DNA from: Streptomyces sp. ISL-87
GTDB taxonomy: Bacteria; Actinomycetota; Actinomycetes; Streptomycetales; Streptomycetaceae
Reading direction: 5' to 3'
Assembly (NCBI RefSeq): GCF_018614095.1
Contig: NZ_JAGGOY010000108.1
Span: 1-41,284, forward strand
DNA: 41,284 bases
Shown here: piece after piece, positions 15,137 to 23,883 of the stretch
Layout of the letters: every line of letters starts with the position of its first letter
How positions within the stretch are numbered: the first letter of the stretch is position 1
Notes under the pieces: generated by a model
Told to the model about the DNA's origin: nothing
Databases searched by the model: none
What the model saw: the letters and a program-made list of their open reading frames with translations, nothing else
Made by a program: the position numbers and the translations under genes

Positions 15137-17404
15137 ATGACCGGCCTGATCGCATTTCGCGAGATCGTCCTGAAAGTTCACAGCAGATGCGATCTCGCTT
15201 GTGATCATTGCTATGTCTACGAACACGCAGATCAGAGCTGGCGGGGCCGGCCGAAAGTGATCTCCCCCGAGGCCATCACTCACACCGCGGCACGACTCGC
15301 CGAGCATGCCCGTGACCATGCGCTCCCCTCCGTCACGGTGATTCTCCACGGAGGGGAACCCCTGTTGGCGGGCACCGCCCGCCTCCGGCTCGTGTGCGAG
15401 GAGTTCACCCGGGCACTCGCCGGAATCGCGGATCTCGACCTGCGCATCCACACCAACGGGCTCCAGCTCAGCACCCGCCACCTCGACCTCTTCGCCGAGT
15501 ACGGCGTCCGGGTCGGCATCTCCCTCGACGGGGACCGCGCGGCCAACGACCGGCACCGCCGCTTCGCGGACGGGCGCACCAGCCACCCCCTGGTCCTGGC
15601 CGCCGTCGCACTGCTCCGGTCGGAGCCCTACCGCCACCTCTACCAGGGCCTGCTCTGCACGGTGGACGTCGCCAACGACCCCGTCGCCGTGCTGGACGCC
15701 CTCGTGGAGCTCGAACCCCCCCGCGTGGACTTCCTCCTCCCGCACGCCACCTGGGAGGCCCCGCCGCCCCGCCCCGACGGCGTGCCCGACGCGTACGCGC
15801 GCTGGCTGCTGCGGGTCTTCGACCACTGGGAGCACCTCGGGCGACCGGTGCCCGTACGGCTCTTCGAGTCCCTGCTCTCCACCCTGGGCGGCGGGCCCAG
15901 CCTGACCGAGTCCCTGGGCCTCGCCCCCACCGACCTCGTCGTCGTCGAGACCGACGGGGCGCTGGAGCAGGTGGACTCCCTCAAGAGCGCCTTCGAGGGG
16001 GCGGCGGCCACCGGCTTCAATGTCTTCGACCACGCGTTCGACCAGGTCGCGGCCCATCCGGGGGTACGGGCCAGGCAGTTGGGCCTGGCCGGCGTCAGCG
16101 ACTCGTGCCGCCGGTGCCCCGTCGTACGTTCGTGCGGAGGCGGCCTCTACACCCACCGCTACAAGGCCGACGACGACACCGGCGGGGGCTTCGACAACCC
16201 CTCCGTGTACTGCGCCGACCTGCGGGAGCTGGTGGAAGGGGTCGAGGGCCGGACCGCGGACCGCGCGACCGCCCCGGAGCTGGCCGATCCGGCCGGACTC
16301 GCCCGGGCCCAGGAGGACCTGACCCGGGTCCTGCTGGCCCGGCTGCACGAGGACCTGGCCGGCGACGCCGACTGGGCCAGGGCCTGGGAGCTGCTGGCCG
16401 CCGTGGAGCAGGCCGGGGAGGCGGGCGCGGACGCGCTGGACGCCGTACTGGACCACCCGTTCACCCGGACGTGGGTGTGGGCGGCCCTGGACGCGTCCCG
16501 GGAGCGGCGCGCGGACCCCGCCCCGGAGGCGGCGTGCAGGCTGGCCGCGCTGACCGCGGCCGCCGTGCTGCGGGGCGGACTTGACCTGCCGGCCGAGGTG
16601 GCCTACCGGGACGGCGAGGTGTACCTGCCGACGCTGGGGCTGCTGCGGCTCGGTGAGCCCGGCACGGACGGGCGGGCCGTGCTGCACGCCACCGAGGACG
16701 GGTACGCCGTACGGGACGGCCGCACCGAGCACCGCTTCGGGCCGGCGGCGGGGGACTCGCGCTGGCAGCCCGTACGGACCTGGTCGCCCGGGCCGGACGC
16801 CGCCCCGGTGGCGCTGGAGGACCTCGACCCGTACCGCAACTGCTTCCCCCGGCCGCCCCGGCTGCGGCTCGGGGCCGGGGAGACCGAGGAGTGGCGGGGC
16901 AGGCTGGACGAGGCCTGGACGCTGCTGCACACCGCGGTGCCGGAATTCGCCCGGGCGGCCGCCGCCGGGCTGACCACGCTGACCCCGCTCGCGGGCGGTC
17001 CGCTGGCCGGCGGCTGGGGTGAGGCGGGCCGGCACGGGCCGGGGGCGCTCGGGGTGCCGTACGACGCCGGGGTACGGGAGACCGCGCTGGCGCTGCTGAC
17101 CGGGCGGCGGCGGGCCCGGCTGCGGGCGCTGACCGAGGTGGCCGACCTGTACGCGCTGGACGGGCAGTGGCAGCACCCCTCCCCGTGGCGGGAGCGCCCG
17201 GTTCCGGTGTCCCGGCTGCTGGCCGACGTCCACGAGCGGGTGGCGGTGGAGGCGTACCGGCGGGCCACGGCGGTCCCCGAGCCGGGCGGCGCGGACCGGA
17301 TCCACCGGGCCCTGGACCGGCTGTCCGGGGCGGCCGAACTGACCACCACCGGCAAGCGGCTGGTGGAGCAGCTCCGCTGGGAGCTGAAGGGGGCCGGCGC
17401 ATGA
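15137..17404 (+). CDS. fxsB: FxsB: radical SAM/SPASM maturase with inactivated HExxH-type extension
   Basis: A 755-residue radical SAM enzyme expected to install a carbon-carbon crosslink in FxsA. The 4Fe-4S/SAM site is CDLACDHCY (Cys18, Cys22, Cys25). HGGEPLL is the conserved Gly-Gly-Glu-Pro SAM-contact motif, and a SPASM segment has Cys324, Cys327, Cys333 and Cys359 for further clusters. The C-terminal half (about 380-755) resembles the beta-hydroxylase HExxH extension of the FxsBH class. It retains the later part (GQWQHPSPWRERPVPVSRLL), but no HExxH is present, so the extension should not be catalytic. The stop overlaps the next ATG (ATGA), indicating translational coupling. Confidence 0.92.
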   Translation: MTGLIAFREIVLKVHSRCDLACDHCYVYEHADQSWRGRPKVISPEAITHTAARLAEHARDHALPSVTVILHGGEPLLAGTARLRLVCEEFTRALAGIADLDLRIHTNGLQLSTRHLDLFAEYGVRVGISLDGDRAANDRHRRFADGRTSHPLVLAAVALLRSEPYRHLYQGLLCTVDVANDPVAVLDALVELEPPRVDFLLPHATWEAPPPRPDGVPDAYARWLLRVFDHWEHLGRPVPVRLFESLLSTLGGGPSLTESLGLAPTDLVVVETDGALEQVDSLKSAFEGAAATGFNVFDHAFDQVAAHPGVRARQLGLAGVSDSCRRCPVVRSCGGGLYTHRYKADDDTGGGFDNPSVYCADLRELVEGVEGRTADRATAPELADPAGLARAQEDLTRVLLARLHEDLAGDADWARAWELLAAVEQAGEAGADALDAVLDHPFTRTWVWAALDASRERRADPAPEAACRLAALTAAAVLRGGLDLPAEVAYRDGEVYLPTLGLLRLGEPGTDGRAVLHATEDGYAVRDGRTEHRFGPAAGDSRWQPVRTWSPGPDAAPVALEDLDPYRNCFPRPPRLRLGAGETEEWRGRLDEAWTLLHTAVPEFARAAAAGLTTLTPLAGGPLAGGWGEAGRHGPGALGVPYDAGVRETALALLTGRRRARLRALTEVADLYALDGQWQHPSPWRERPVPVSRLLADVHERVAVEAYRRATAVPEPGGADRIHRALDRLSGAAELTTTGKRLVEQLRWELKGAGA

Positions 17405-18408
17405 CCCTGCCCTCCGACCCAGCCCCAGCCGGCCCACCCGGCCCACCTGGCCCAGCCGACCCACCCCGCCCGCCCGGCCCAGCCGGCCCAGCCGGTCCAA
17501 CTCCGGCCGACCCGGCCGACCCCACCCACCCGGCCGACCCGACCCACCCGGCCGGCCCAACCTCAACCGGGCCGACCGCCCCGGCCCCGGCCCCCCCGGC
17601 CCGCACCGGTGCCCTCTCCTTAGCCGTCCAACTGCGGCTCCTCGGCGTGCGCCCCCGGATGCGGCTCATGGTGCACGCCTCGCTCCACGGCACCGGCCTG
17701 CGCGCCACGACCCTGCGGGACGCCCTGACCGGTGTCCTCGGCCCGCACGGCACCCTGGTGGTCCCGGCGTTCACGGCCGAGAACTCCACCACCTCCAACG
17801 CCCACCTGGCCACGATCGCCGGTCTGGCCGAGCCCGAGGTACGGGCCTTCCGCGACCGGATGCCGGCCTTCGACCAGGCGCTCACCCCGAGCCAGGGCAT
17901 GGGGGTCCTCGCCGAGGCCGTCCGTACCGCCCCCGGCGCCGTGCGCAGCGCGCACCCCCAGACCTCCTTCGCGGCCCTCGGCAAGGACGCGGAGCGGCTG
18001 TGCGCGGATCACCGCATCGAAAGCCATATGGGCGAAGAGTCGCCCTTGGGAAAGATGTGCTGGGAGGGGGGCCAGGTGCTCATGATCAATGTGGGTTTTT
18101 CGGTCTGTACCGCTTTCCATCTCGCGGAGTATCGAATTCCGAAGCCCCCCTTGCGCAAGTACGAGTGTGTGGTGAAGGTGAACCTTCCGGGGCGGCAGCA
18201 AGGACGTCAGCATCGGCGTCAGCAGGGGGGAGAGTGGACCTCGTTCGAGGACGTCGCGCTCGATGACAGCGATTTCGCCGAGATCGGGAAGTCGTTCCCG
18301 GATTCCCAGATGCGCAGGGGGCGGGTGGGAGGCGCCTCGGCCATGCTCTTCTCGCTCCCGGATGCCGTCGACCACGCGCTGGAGTGGATGACCGAAAACA
18401 GACGCTGA
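17401..18408 (+). CDS. AAC(3)-fold N-acetyltransferase of the FxSxx operon
   Basis: A 335-residue protein. The first 70 residues are a low-complexity Pro/Ala/Gly/Asp/Thr linker with ADPTHPADPTHP repeats. Residues 73-335 form an AAC(3)-type acetyltransferase: MVHASLHGTG, HGTLVVPAFTAENS, SQGMGVLAEAVRT, HPQTSFAALGKDA and GRVGGASAMLFS. Enzymes of this fold acetylate amines of aminoglycosides, but members linked to FxSxx loci and other RiPPs more likely modify the peptide or a small molecule; the substrate is unknown. ATG at 17401 overlaps the fxsB stop. Leu74 (17620-17622) is a TTA codon, implying bldA dependence. It should not be read as a drug-resistance gene from fold alone. Confidence 0.85.
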   Translation: MTLPSDPAPAGPPGPPGPADPPRPPGPAGPAGPTPADPADPTHPADPTHPAGPTSTGPTAPAPAPPARTGALSLAVQLRLLGVRPRMRLMVHASLHGTGLRATTLRDALTGVLGPHGTLVVPAFTAENSTTSNAHLATIAGLAEPEVRAFRDRMPAFDQALTPSQGMGVLAEAVRTAPGAVRSAHPQTSFAALGKDAERLCADHRIESHMGEESPLGKMCWEGGQVLMINVGFSVCTAFHLAEYRIPKPPLRKYECVVKVNLPGRQQGRQHRRQQGGEWTSFEDVALDDSDFAEIGKSFPDSQMRRGRVGGASAMLFSLPDAVDHALEWMTENRR

Positions 18409-18488
18409 TTGACTGAACGATGAGGGGATGTGGCGAAGCAGCTCCGGAATGATGTTTCTTCGCTCGACATCTTCGGGACGGGGGTCGT

Positions 18489-19856
18489 GTGCCCGCATCA
18501 GTGCAGCCGTATTTTTTTCTCAGTTATGCGCATACACCGAGATTCGGGGCCGGGGGGCCCGACCCTGACATGTGGGTCGAGCGCCTCTTCCGCGATCTCT
18601 GCAGTCATGTCATGGCGCTGACCGATCTGCCCGCCGGCTCCGACGCCGGCTTCATGGACCGGGAGATACGCAGCGGCGAGGGCTGGTCGGAACGGCTCGG
18701 GGCGGCGCTCGCCACCTGCCGGGTCTTCGTACCCCTGTTCTCGCCGCGGTACTTCGCCAGTGAGATGTGCGGGAAGGAGTGGTTCGCGTTCGCGCAGCGC
18801 GCCATCCAGCACGGCGCGGTCAGCAACCAGCCGGCCGAAGCCATCGTGCCCGCGCTGTGGGTGCCCGTGCCGCCCTCCCAACTGCCCGGCCCCGCCGAGC
18901 GGTTGCAGTTCAACCACAACACCTTCGGTGAGCGCTACGTCACCGACGGGCTCTACGGCCTGATCAAACTGCGCGGCTACGCCGAACAGTACGAGCGGGC
19001 CGTGTACGAACTGGCCAAGCGGATCGTCCGGGTGGCCGAGACCGTCCGCCTCGAGGCCGTCCGCCCGGTGGACTACCGGGTGGTGCCCAGCGCCTTCGGC
19101 AGACCGAGCAGTGCTGCCCGCACCCTGCACGTCACCGTGGCGGCCGCGTCCCGGCACGACCTGCCGGACGGCCGCAGCCCCGAGTACTACGGGGACAGCG
19201 CCCTGGACTGGAATCCGTACCATCCGGCCTCCCAGCGGCCCATCGCGTACGTCGCCGAGGACCTGGTACGCAACCTCAACTACCAGACCACCATGAGCTC
19301 CTTCGACGACGAGGCCGGGCACTTCGACAGCAAGCAGCCGCCGACCCGGCCGGAGATCCTGATCGTCGACCGGTGGGCGGTTGAGGACGAGCAGCGGCGC
19401 CAGCGGCTGGCCTCCTTCGACCAGGAGTCCCGGCCGTGGATCAACGTGGTGGTGCCCTGGAACCGCTACGACCACCAGAGCCGCGCCAAGGAGAACGAGC
19501 TGGCGAACCGGCTGGAGGACACGATGCCCGTCAAGATGGGCCAGGGCCGGGCCGCCTGCCGGGCCGCCGCCAACGGCGTGGCCAACATGGAGACGCTCGG
19601 GCAGATCCTGCCGCAGGTGGTCGAGGCCGCCGCCCAGCAGTTCCTCAGACACGCACAGGTCTATCCACCGGCCGGCGGCACCCCCACCGAACGTCCGCGG
19701 CTGCTCGGCCCGATGGGGATGAGCGGACCGCCCGCACCACCACCGCGCGCCCCCTTCCCGCCCGACGTCGGCCAAGCCGGCAACGAACGCCAGGGCCGCC
19801 ACGCGACAGACGACACCGACAACGACCGGGGGGACACGGATGACAGTGAGTCGTGA
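18489..19856 (+). CDS. fxsC: FxsC: TIR-like domain protein
   Basis: A 455-residue cytoplasmic protein. The N-terminal TIR-type domain (about 5-140) opens with YFFLSYAHTPR and has FMDREIRSGEGW, RVFVPLFSPRYFAS and CGKEWFAF. Glu97 in this last motif sits where catalytic Glu lies in NAD-cleaving TIR domains. The second half (200-400) repeats FxsC-family features (VTVAAASRHDLPDGRSPEYY, WINVVVPWNRYD, ENELANRLEDTMP), and the tail is disordered and Pro/Asp-rich. It starts at GTG 18489, 80 bp after the acetyltransferase, and its last 17 bp overlap fxsT. NAD hydrolysis is possible but untested. Confidence 0.88.
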   Translation: MPASVQPYFFLSYAHTPRFGAGGPDPDMWVERLFRDLCSHVMALTDLPAGSDAGFMDREIRSGEGWSERLGAALATCRVFVPLFSPRYFASEMCGKEWFAFAQRAIQHGAVSNQPAEAIVPALWVPVPPSQLPGPAERLQFNHNTFGERYVTDGLYGLIKLRGYAEQYERAVYELAKRIVRVAETVRLEAVRPVDYRVVPSAFGRPSSAARTLHVTVAAASRHDLPDGRSPEYYGDSALDWNPYHPASQRPIAYVAEDLVRNLNYQTTMSSFDDEAGHFDSKQPPTRPEILIVDRWAVEDEQRRQRLASFDQESRPWINVVVPWNRYDHQSRAKENELANRLEDTMPVKMGQGRAACRAAANGVANMETLGQILPQVVEAAAQQFLRHAQVYPPAGGTPTERPRLLGPMGMSGPPAPPPRAPFPPDVGQAGNERQGRHATDDTDNDRGDTDDSES

Positions 19857-22800
19857 CAGCCGTGAAGGACGCATCGTCACCTTCTACTCGTACAAGGGCG
19901 GTACGGGGCGCACCATGGCGCTGGCCAACACCGCCTGGATCCTCGCCGCCAACGGCAAGCGGGTCCTCGCCGTGGACTGGGACCTGGAGGCGCCGGGCCT
20001 GCACCGGTTCTTCCACCCCTTCCTGGACCCCTCCACGCTCGGGGCCACCACCGGGGTCATCGACCTGATCAGCGAGTACGCGTGGGCGGCGACCAGCCCG
20101 GTGCAGCGGGCCGACGACTGGCACAAGGACTACGCGCGGATCCAGCCGCACGCCGTGTCCCTCACCCCCGAGACCCTGGGCTGGGAGTTCCCGGACGGCG
20201 GCACCCTCGACTTCGTCTCGGCGGGCCGGCAGAACCGCGAGTACTCGGCGACCGTCTCCACCTTCGACTGGGACAACTTCTACGACCGGCTGGGCGGCGG
20301 CCTGTTCTTCGACGCCTTACGCGCGGACATGAAGCAGAACTACGACTACGTCCTGATCGACAGCCGCACGGGCCTGTCCGACATCGCGGACATCTGCACC
20401 GTGCACCTCCCGGACGTCCTGGTCGACTGCTTCACCCTCTCCGACCAGTCCATCGACGGCGCCGCGTCCGTCGCCCGGCAGATCGACGAGCGCTTCAACG
20501 ACCGCGGCATCAAGATCTACCCGGTTCCCATGCGCATCGACGAGGGCGAGAAGGAGAAGGCCGACGCGGGCCGGGCGCTGGCCCGGATCAAGTTCGACCG
20601 CTTCCCCAACGGCCTGGTCGGCGACGAGCTCACCTCGTACTGGGGCGCGGTGGAGATCCCGTACCGGCCCTACTACGCCTACGAGGAGACGCTGGCGACC
20701 TTCGGCGACGAGGCCGGGCTCACCAACTCCCTGCTCTCCGCCTTCGAACGGCTCACCACCGTGGTCACCGAGGGTGAGATCACCTCCATGCCGGCCATCG
20801 GCGACGAGGTCCGGCTGCGCATCCGGGACGCCTTCACCCGGCGCCGCCCGGCGCTGCCCGCCGACCTGTTCCTGTCCTACGTCGCCGAGAACCGGATGTG
20901 GGCCGACTGGATCGAGTCGGTGCTCACCCGGGCCGGTTTCCGGGTGGTCCCGAAGGACGTCTCCGCCGAGCGGGCACCGGGCACGTCCGCCGGGGACACC
21001 CTGGGCGGCGCGGGCATCAGCGTCGACACCGCCGCCCGGACCGTGGTGCTGCTCTCCAGCGCCTACCTCAAGTCCGCCCGGGCCGTGGACGTCTGGGAGC
21101 GGGCGGCCGCCGAGGACCCGACCGGGGGCCGGCGCCAGCTGGTGCCGCTGAGAGTGGGCGACGTACGCCTGTCCACGCCGTACATCGACCGGAACCCGGT
21201 GGACCTGTTCCGGCTCGACGAGGTGCACGCCACCACCGCGCTGCTGCGTGCGGTGGAGCGGCCGATGGCGCTGCCGGACAGCGTGGCCAGCGCCTCGGCG
21301 CCGGGCCCCCGGTTCCCCGGGACCGTCCCGAAGATCTGGAACGCGCCGCCCCGCAATCCCGGTTTCACCGGCCGCTCCATCGTGCTGGAGCGGATGCGCG
21401 ACCAGCTCGGCGGCGGGATGGCCGTGGTGCTGCCGCAGCCGCAGACCCTGTACGGGCTCGGCGGCGTCGGCAAGACCCAGGTGGCGCTGGAGTACGTCCA
21501 CCGGTTCATGGCCGACTACGACCTGGTCTGGTGGATCTCCTCGGAGCAGACCGACGACGTGGTGGCGGCCCTCGCGGAGCTGGCCGTACGGCTCGGCGCG
21601 CAGACCGGCGAGGACATGGCGTCGGCGTCCCAGGAGGCGATCGACCTGCTCCGGCGCGGGGTCCCGTCCTCGCGGTGGCTGCTGGTGTTCGACAACGCCG
21701 ATGATCCCGAGACGCTCAAGCGGTTCTTCCCGCCGGGCGGCCCGGGGCATGTCCTGGTGACCTCTCGCAACCAGTCCTGGTCGCAGTACGGGGACGCGCT
21801 CCCGGTGGACGTGTTCCTGCGCGAGGAGTCCATCGAGCACCTCCAGCGCCGGGCCCCCGGACTGACCAAGGACGACGCCGAGCAGGTGGCGATAGCGGTG
21901 GGCGACCTGCCCCTCGCCGTCGAGCAGGCGGGCGCCTGGATCGCGGAGACCGCGACCCCGGTGTCCGCGTACCTGGAGCAGCTGGCGCAGCAGGCCGCCC
22001 GGGTGCTGGGCCTGAACCAGCCGCCCGGGTACCCGGAGCCGGTGGCCGCCACCTGGAACGTGTCCATCGAGCGGCTCCAGTCCCGCTCCCCGGCCGCCGT
22101 ACGGCTGTTGCAGCTGTGTGCCTTCTTCGCGCCGGAGCCGATCTCGGCGAACCTGCTCTACAGCAAGGAGATGATCGACGCGCTCAAGCCGTACGACTCC
22201 TCGCTCCAGGAGAAGCTGGTGCTGGGCCGGGTGATCCGGGAGATCGGCCGGTTCGCCATGGCCAAGGTCGACCAGGTCAGCAACAGCATCCAGGTGCACC
22301 GCCTCGTCCAGGCGGTGATCCGGGCGCAGCTGTCCGAGGAGGAGCAGCGCGAGGCCCGGCACGCGGTGCACCGGATCCTGGCCGGTGCCCGGCCGGATGA
22401 CGACGAGCCGATAGACAACCCGGAGACGTGGCCTCGGTTCAACACGATCTGGCCGCACCTGACCCCGTCTGAGGCCCGGTTCTGCAAGGAGCCGGAGACC
22501 CGCAGGCTGATGATCGACCGGGTCCGCTACCTGTGGAAGCGCGGTGACTTCAAGGCCGCTTACGCGCTGGGCGAGGAGCTGCGCGAGACCTGGAAGGAGA
22601 CGCTCGGCAACGACGACCTCCAGTACCTGTACCTGCGCTTCCACCTGTCCAACATCCTGCGTTCGCAGGGCCGGTTCGTGGAGGCGAAGGAGCTGGACGA
22701 GGTCACCCTCGAACGGCAGCGCAGCGCGCTGGGCCCCTCGCACCCGCACACGTACATGACCACCAGCGGCCTGGCGATGGACCTGGGCGCGCTGGGCCGG

Positions 22801-23817
22801 TACGGCGAGGCGATGGAGCTGGCCACGGCCGCGCACGAGGGCTTCGGGCAGATCTTCCACGAGGCGCACCCGCGCACCCTGGCCGCCGCGAACAACCTGG
22901 CGCTGAACCTGCGCATGGTGGGCCAGTACGCGCGGGCCAGGGAGATCGACCAGGAGGTCTTCGACCGGCGCACCGAGGTACTGGGCACGGACCACCCGTA
23001 CACCCTGTCCTCGGCGCAGAACCTGGCTCGTGACCTGCGCGAGGTGGGCCGGTACGACGACTCGGTGCAGCTGCTGAGCCGGACGTACGAGATCTACAAG
23101 CGGCAGCTCGGCCGGGCCTTCCCGGGCACGCTGTCGGCGGCGAAGAACCTGGCGGTGTCGCTGCGGCGGGCGGGCGAACTGGAGGACGCGCTGCGGCTGA
23201 CGACGGCGACCCGGAACCGCTACCGGGCCAAGTACACCTCGGTCAACCCGGACCTGCTGGCCTGCGAACTGAACCTGGCCGCGGACATGTTCGCGACCGG
23301 GGACCCGGGCGGGGCCCGGGACCTGGCGCAGGAGGTGGTGGACGAGTACATGAAGGTGCCGGGCGAGCGCCACCCGTACACCCTGGCCGCGGTCAACAAC
23401 CTGGCGGTCTTCCACTGGGGCACGGGAGCGGCGGAGACGGCGGACACGATGCTGCGGCAGACGATCCGCTACATGCGCGAGGTGCTGGGCGACAATCACC
23501 CGCACACCATTTTCGCCCACCTCAACCTGGCCAACGCCCGGGCCGATCTGGGCGATCCGGAAGGCGCCCTGGAACTGGAGCGGACGGCGGTGCTGCGGCT
23601 GCGCGAGGCGCTCGGGGCGCACCACCCGGAGACCCTGGCGAGCGCCTCCAACATGGCGGTGAGCCTGGATTCGATGGGCCGCAAGGAGGAGGCGGCCCGG
23701 GTACGGGCGGATGCGATCGTCGAGCTGACACGGCTGCTCGGCGAGGAGCACGGTCTGACCCGCTACGCCCGCGACGAGCGGCGCGTGCACCGCGACCTGG
23801 AGCCGCTGGCGGTGTGA
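19840..23817 (+). CDS. fxsT: FxsT: MinD-like/TIR/NB-ARC/TPR protein
   Basis: A 1325-residue multidomain protein of the FxSxx system. Domains in order: a ParA/MinD-type P-loop domain with deviant Walker A KGGTGRT (19-25) and VDWDLEAPGL; a TIR-like domain (342-465) opening LFLSYVAENRMWADW; an NB-ARC STAND NTPase with P-loop GLGGVGKT (539-546) and Walker B LLVFDNADDP; a winged-helix region; then eight kinesin-light-chain TPRs whose HPxT motifs recur every 42 residues at 968, 1010, 1052, 1094, 1136, 1178, 1220 and 1262. At the usual catalytic Glu position the TIR domain has Val418. The start ATG lies inside fxsC (17-bp overlap). Leu160 is a TTA codon (20317-20319). This architecture fits an NLR-like sensor hub. 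Confidence 0.9.
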   Translation: MTVSRDSREGRIVTFYSYKGGTGRTMALANTAWILAANGKRVLAVDWDLEAPGLHRFFHPFLDPSTLGATTGVIDLISEYAWAATSPVQRADDWHKDYARIQPHAVSLTPETLGWEFPDGGTLDFVSAGRQNREYSATVSTFDWDNFYDRLGGGLFFDALRADMKQNYDYVLIDSRTGLSDIADICTVHLPDVLVDCFTLSDQSIDGAASVARQIDERFNDRGIKIYPVPMRIDEGEKEKADAGRALARIKFDRFPNGLVGDELTSYWGAVEIPYRPYYAYEETLATFGDEAGLTNSLLSAFERLTTVVTEGEITSMPAIGDEVRLRIRDAFTRRRPALPADLFLSYVAENRMWADWIESVLTRAGFRVVPKDVSAERAPGTSAGDTLGGAGISVDTAARTVVLLSSAYLKSARAVDVWERAAAEDPTGGRRQLVPLRVGDVRLSTPYIDRNPVDLFRLDEVHATTALLRAVERPMALPDSVASASAPGPRFPGTVPKIWNAPPRNPGFTGRSIVLERMRDQLGGGMAVVLPQPQTLYGLGGVGKTQVALEYVHRFMADYDLVWWISSEQTDDVVAALAELAVRLGAQTGEDMASASQEAIDLLRRGVPSSRWLLVFDNADDPETLKRFFPPGGPGHVLVTSRNQSWSQYGDALPVDVFLREESIEHLQRRAPGLTKDDAEQVAIAVGDLPLAVEQAGAWIAETATPVSAYLEQLAQQAARVLGLNQPPGYPEPVAATWNVSIERLQSRSPAAVRLLQLCAFFAPEPISANLLYSKEMIDALKPYDSSLQEKLVLGRVIREIGRFAMAKVDQVSNSIQVHRLVQAVIRAQLSEEEQREARHAVHRILAGARPDDDEPIDNPETWPRFNTIWPHLTPSEARFCKEPETRRLMIDRVRYLWKRGDFKAAYALGEELRETWKETLGNDDLQYLYLRFHLSNILRSQGRFVEAKELDEVTLERQRSALGPSHPHTYMTTSGLAMDLGALGRYGEAMELATAAHEGFGQIFHEAHPRTLAAANNLALNLRMVGQYARAREIDQEVFDRRTEVLGTDHPYTLSSAQNLARDLREVGRYDDSVQLLSRTYEIYKRQLGRAFPGTLSAAKNLAVSLRRAGELEDALRLTTATRNRYRAKYTSVNPDLLACELNLAADMFATGDPGGARDLAQEVVDEYMKVPGERHPYTLAAVNNLAVFHWGTGAAETADTMLRQTIRYMREVLGDNHPHTIFAHLNLANARADLGDPEGALELERTAVLRLREALGAHHPETLASASNMAVSLDSMGRKEEAARVRADAIVELTRLLGEEHGLTRYARDERRVHRDLEPLAV

Positions 23818-23824
23818 TCCGAAC

Positions 23825-23854
23825 GGCGGCGGGGACCTCGGCGTCCCCGCCGCC
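23825..23854. terminator. Perfect hairpin after fxsT
   Basis: GGCGGCGGGGAC (23825-23836) and GTCCCCGCCGCC (23843-23854) form a perfect 12-bp stem with a six-base loop, starting eight bases after the fxsT stop. No U-tract follows, as is common in Streptomyces. It probably ends or attenuates fxs transcription before the SLATT gene. Confidence 0.7.
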
Positions 23855-23883
23855 CCACCCAACAGCAGACTGGGGGGTTCGCT

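Noticed and set aside
17401..18408. Aminoglycoside resistance gene
   Set aside because: The AAC(3) fold is present, but the operon position between RiPP maturation and TIR genes makes a peptide or metabolite substrate more likely; no resistance-island context.
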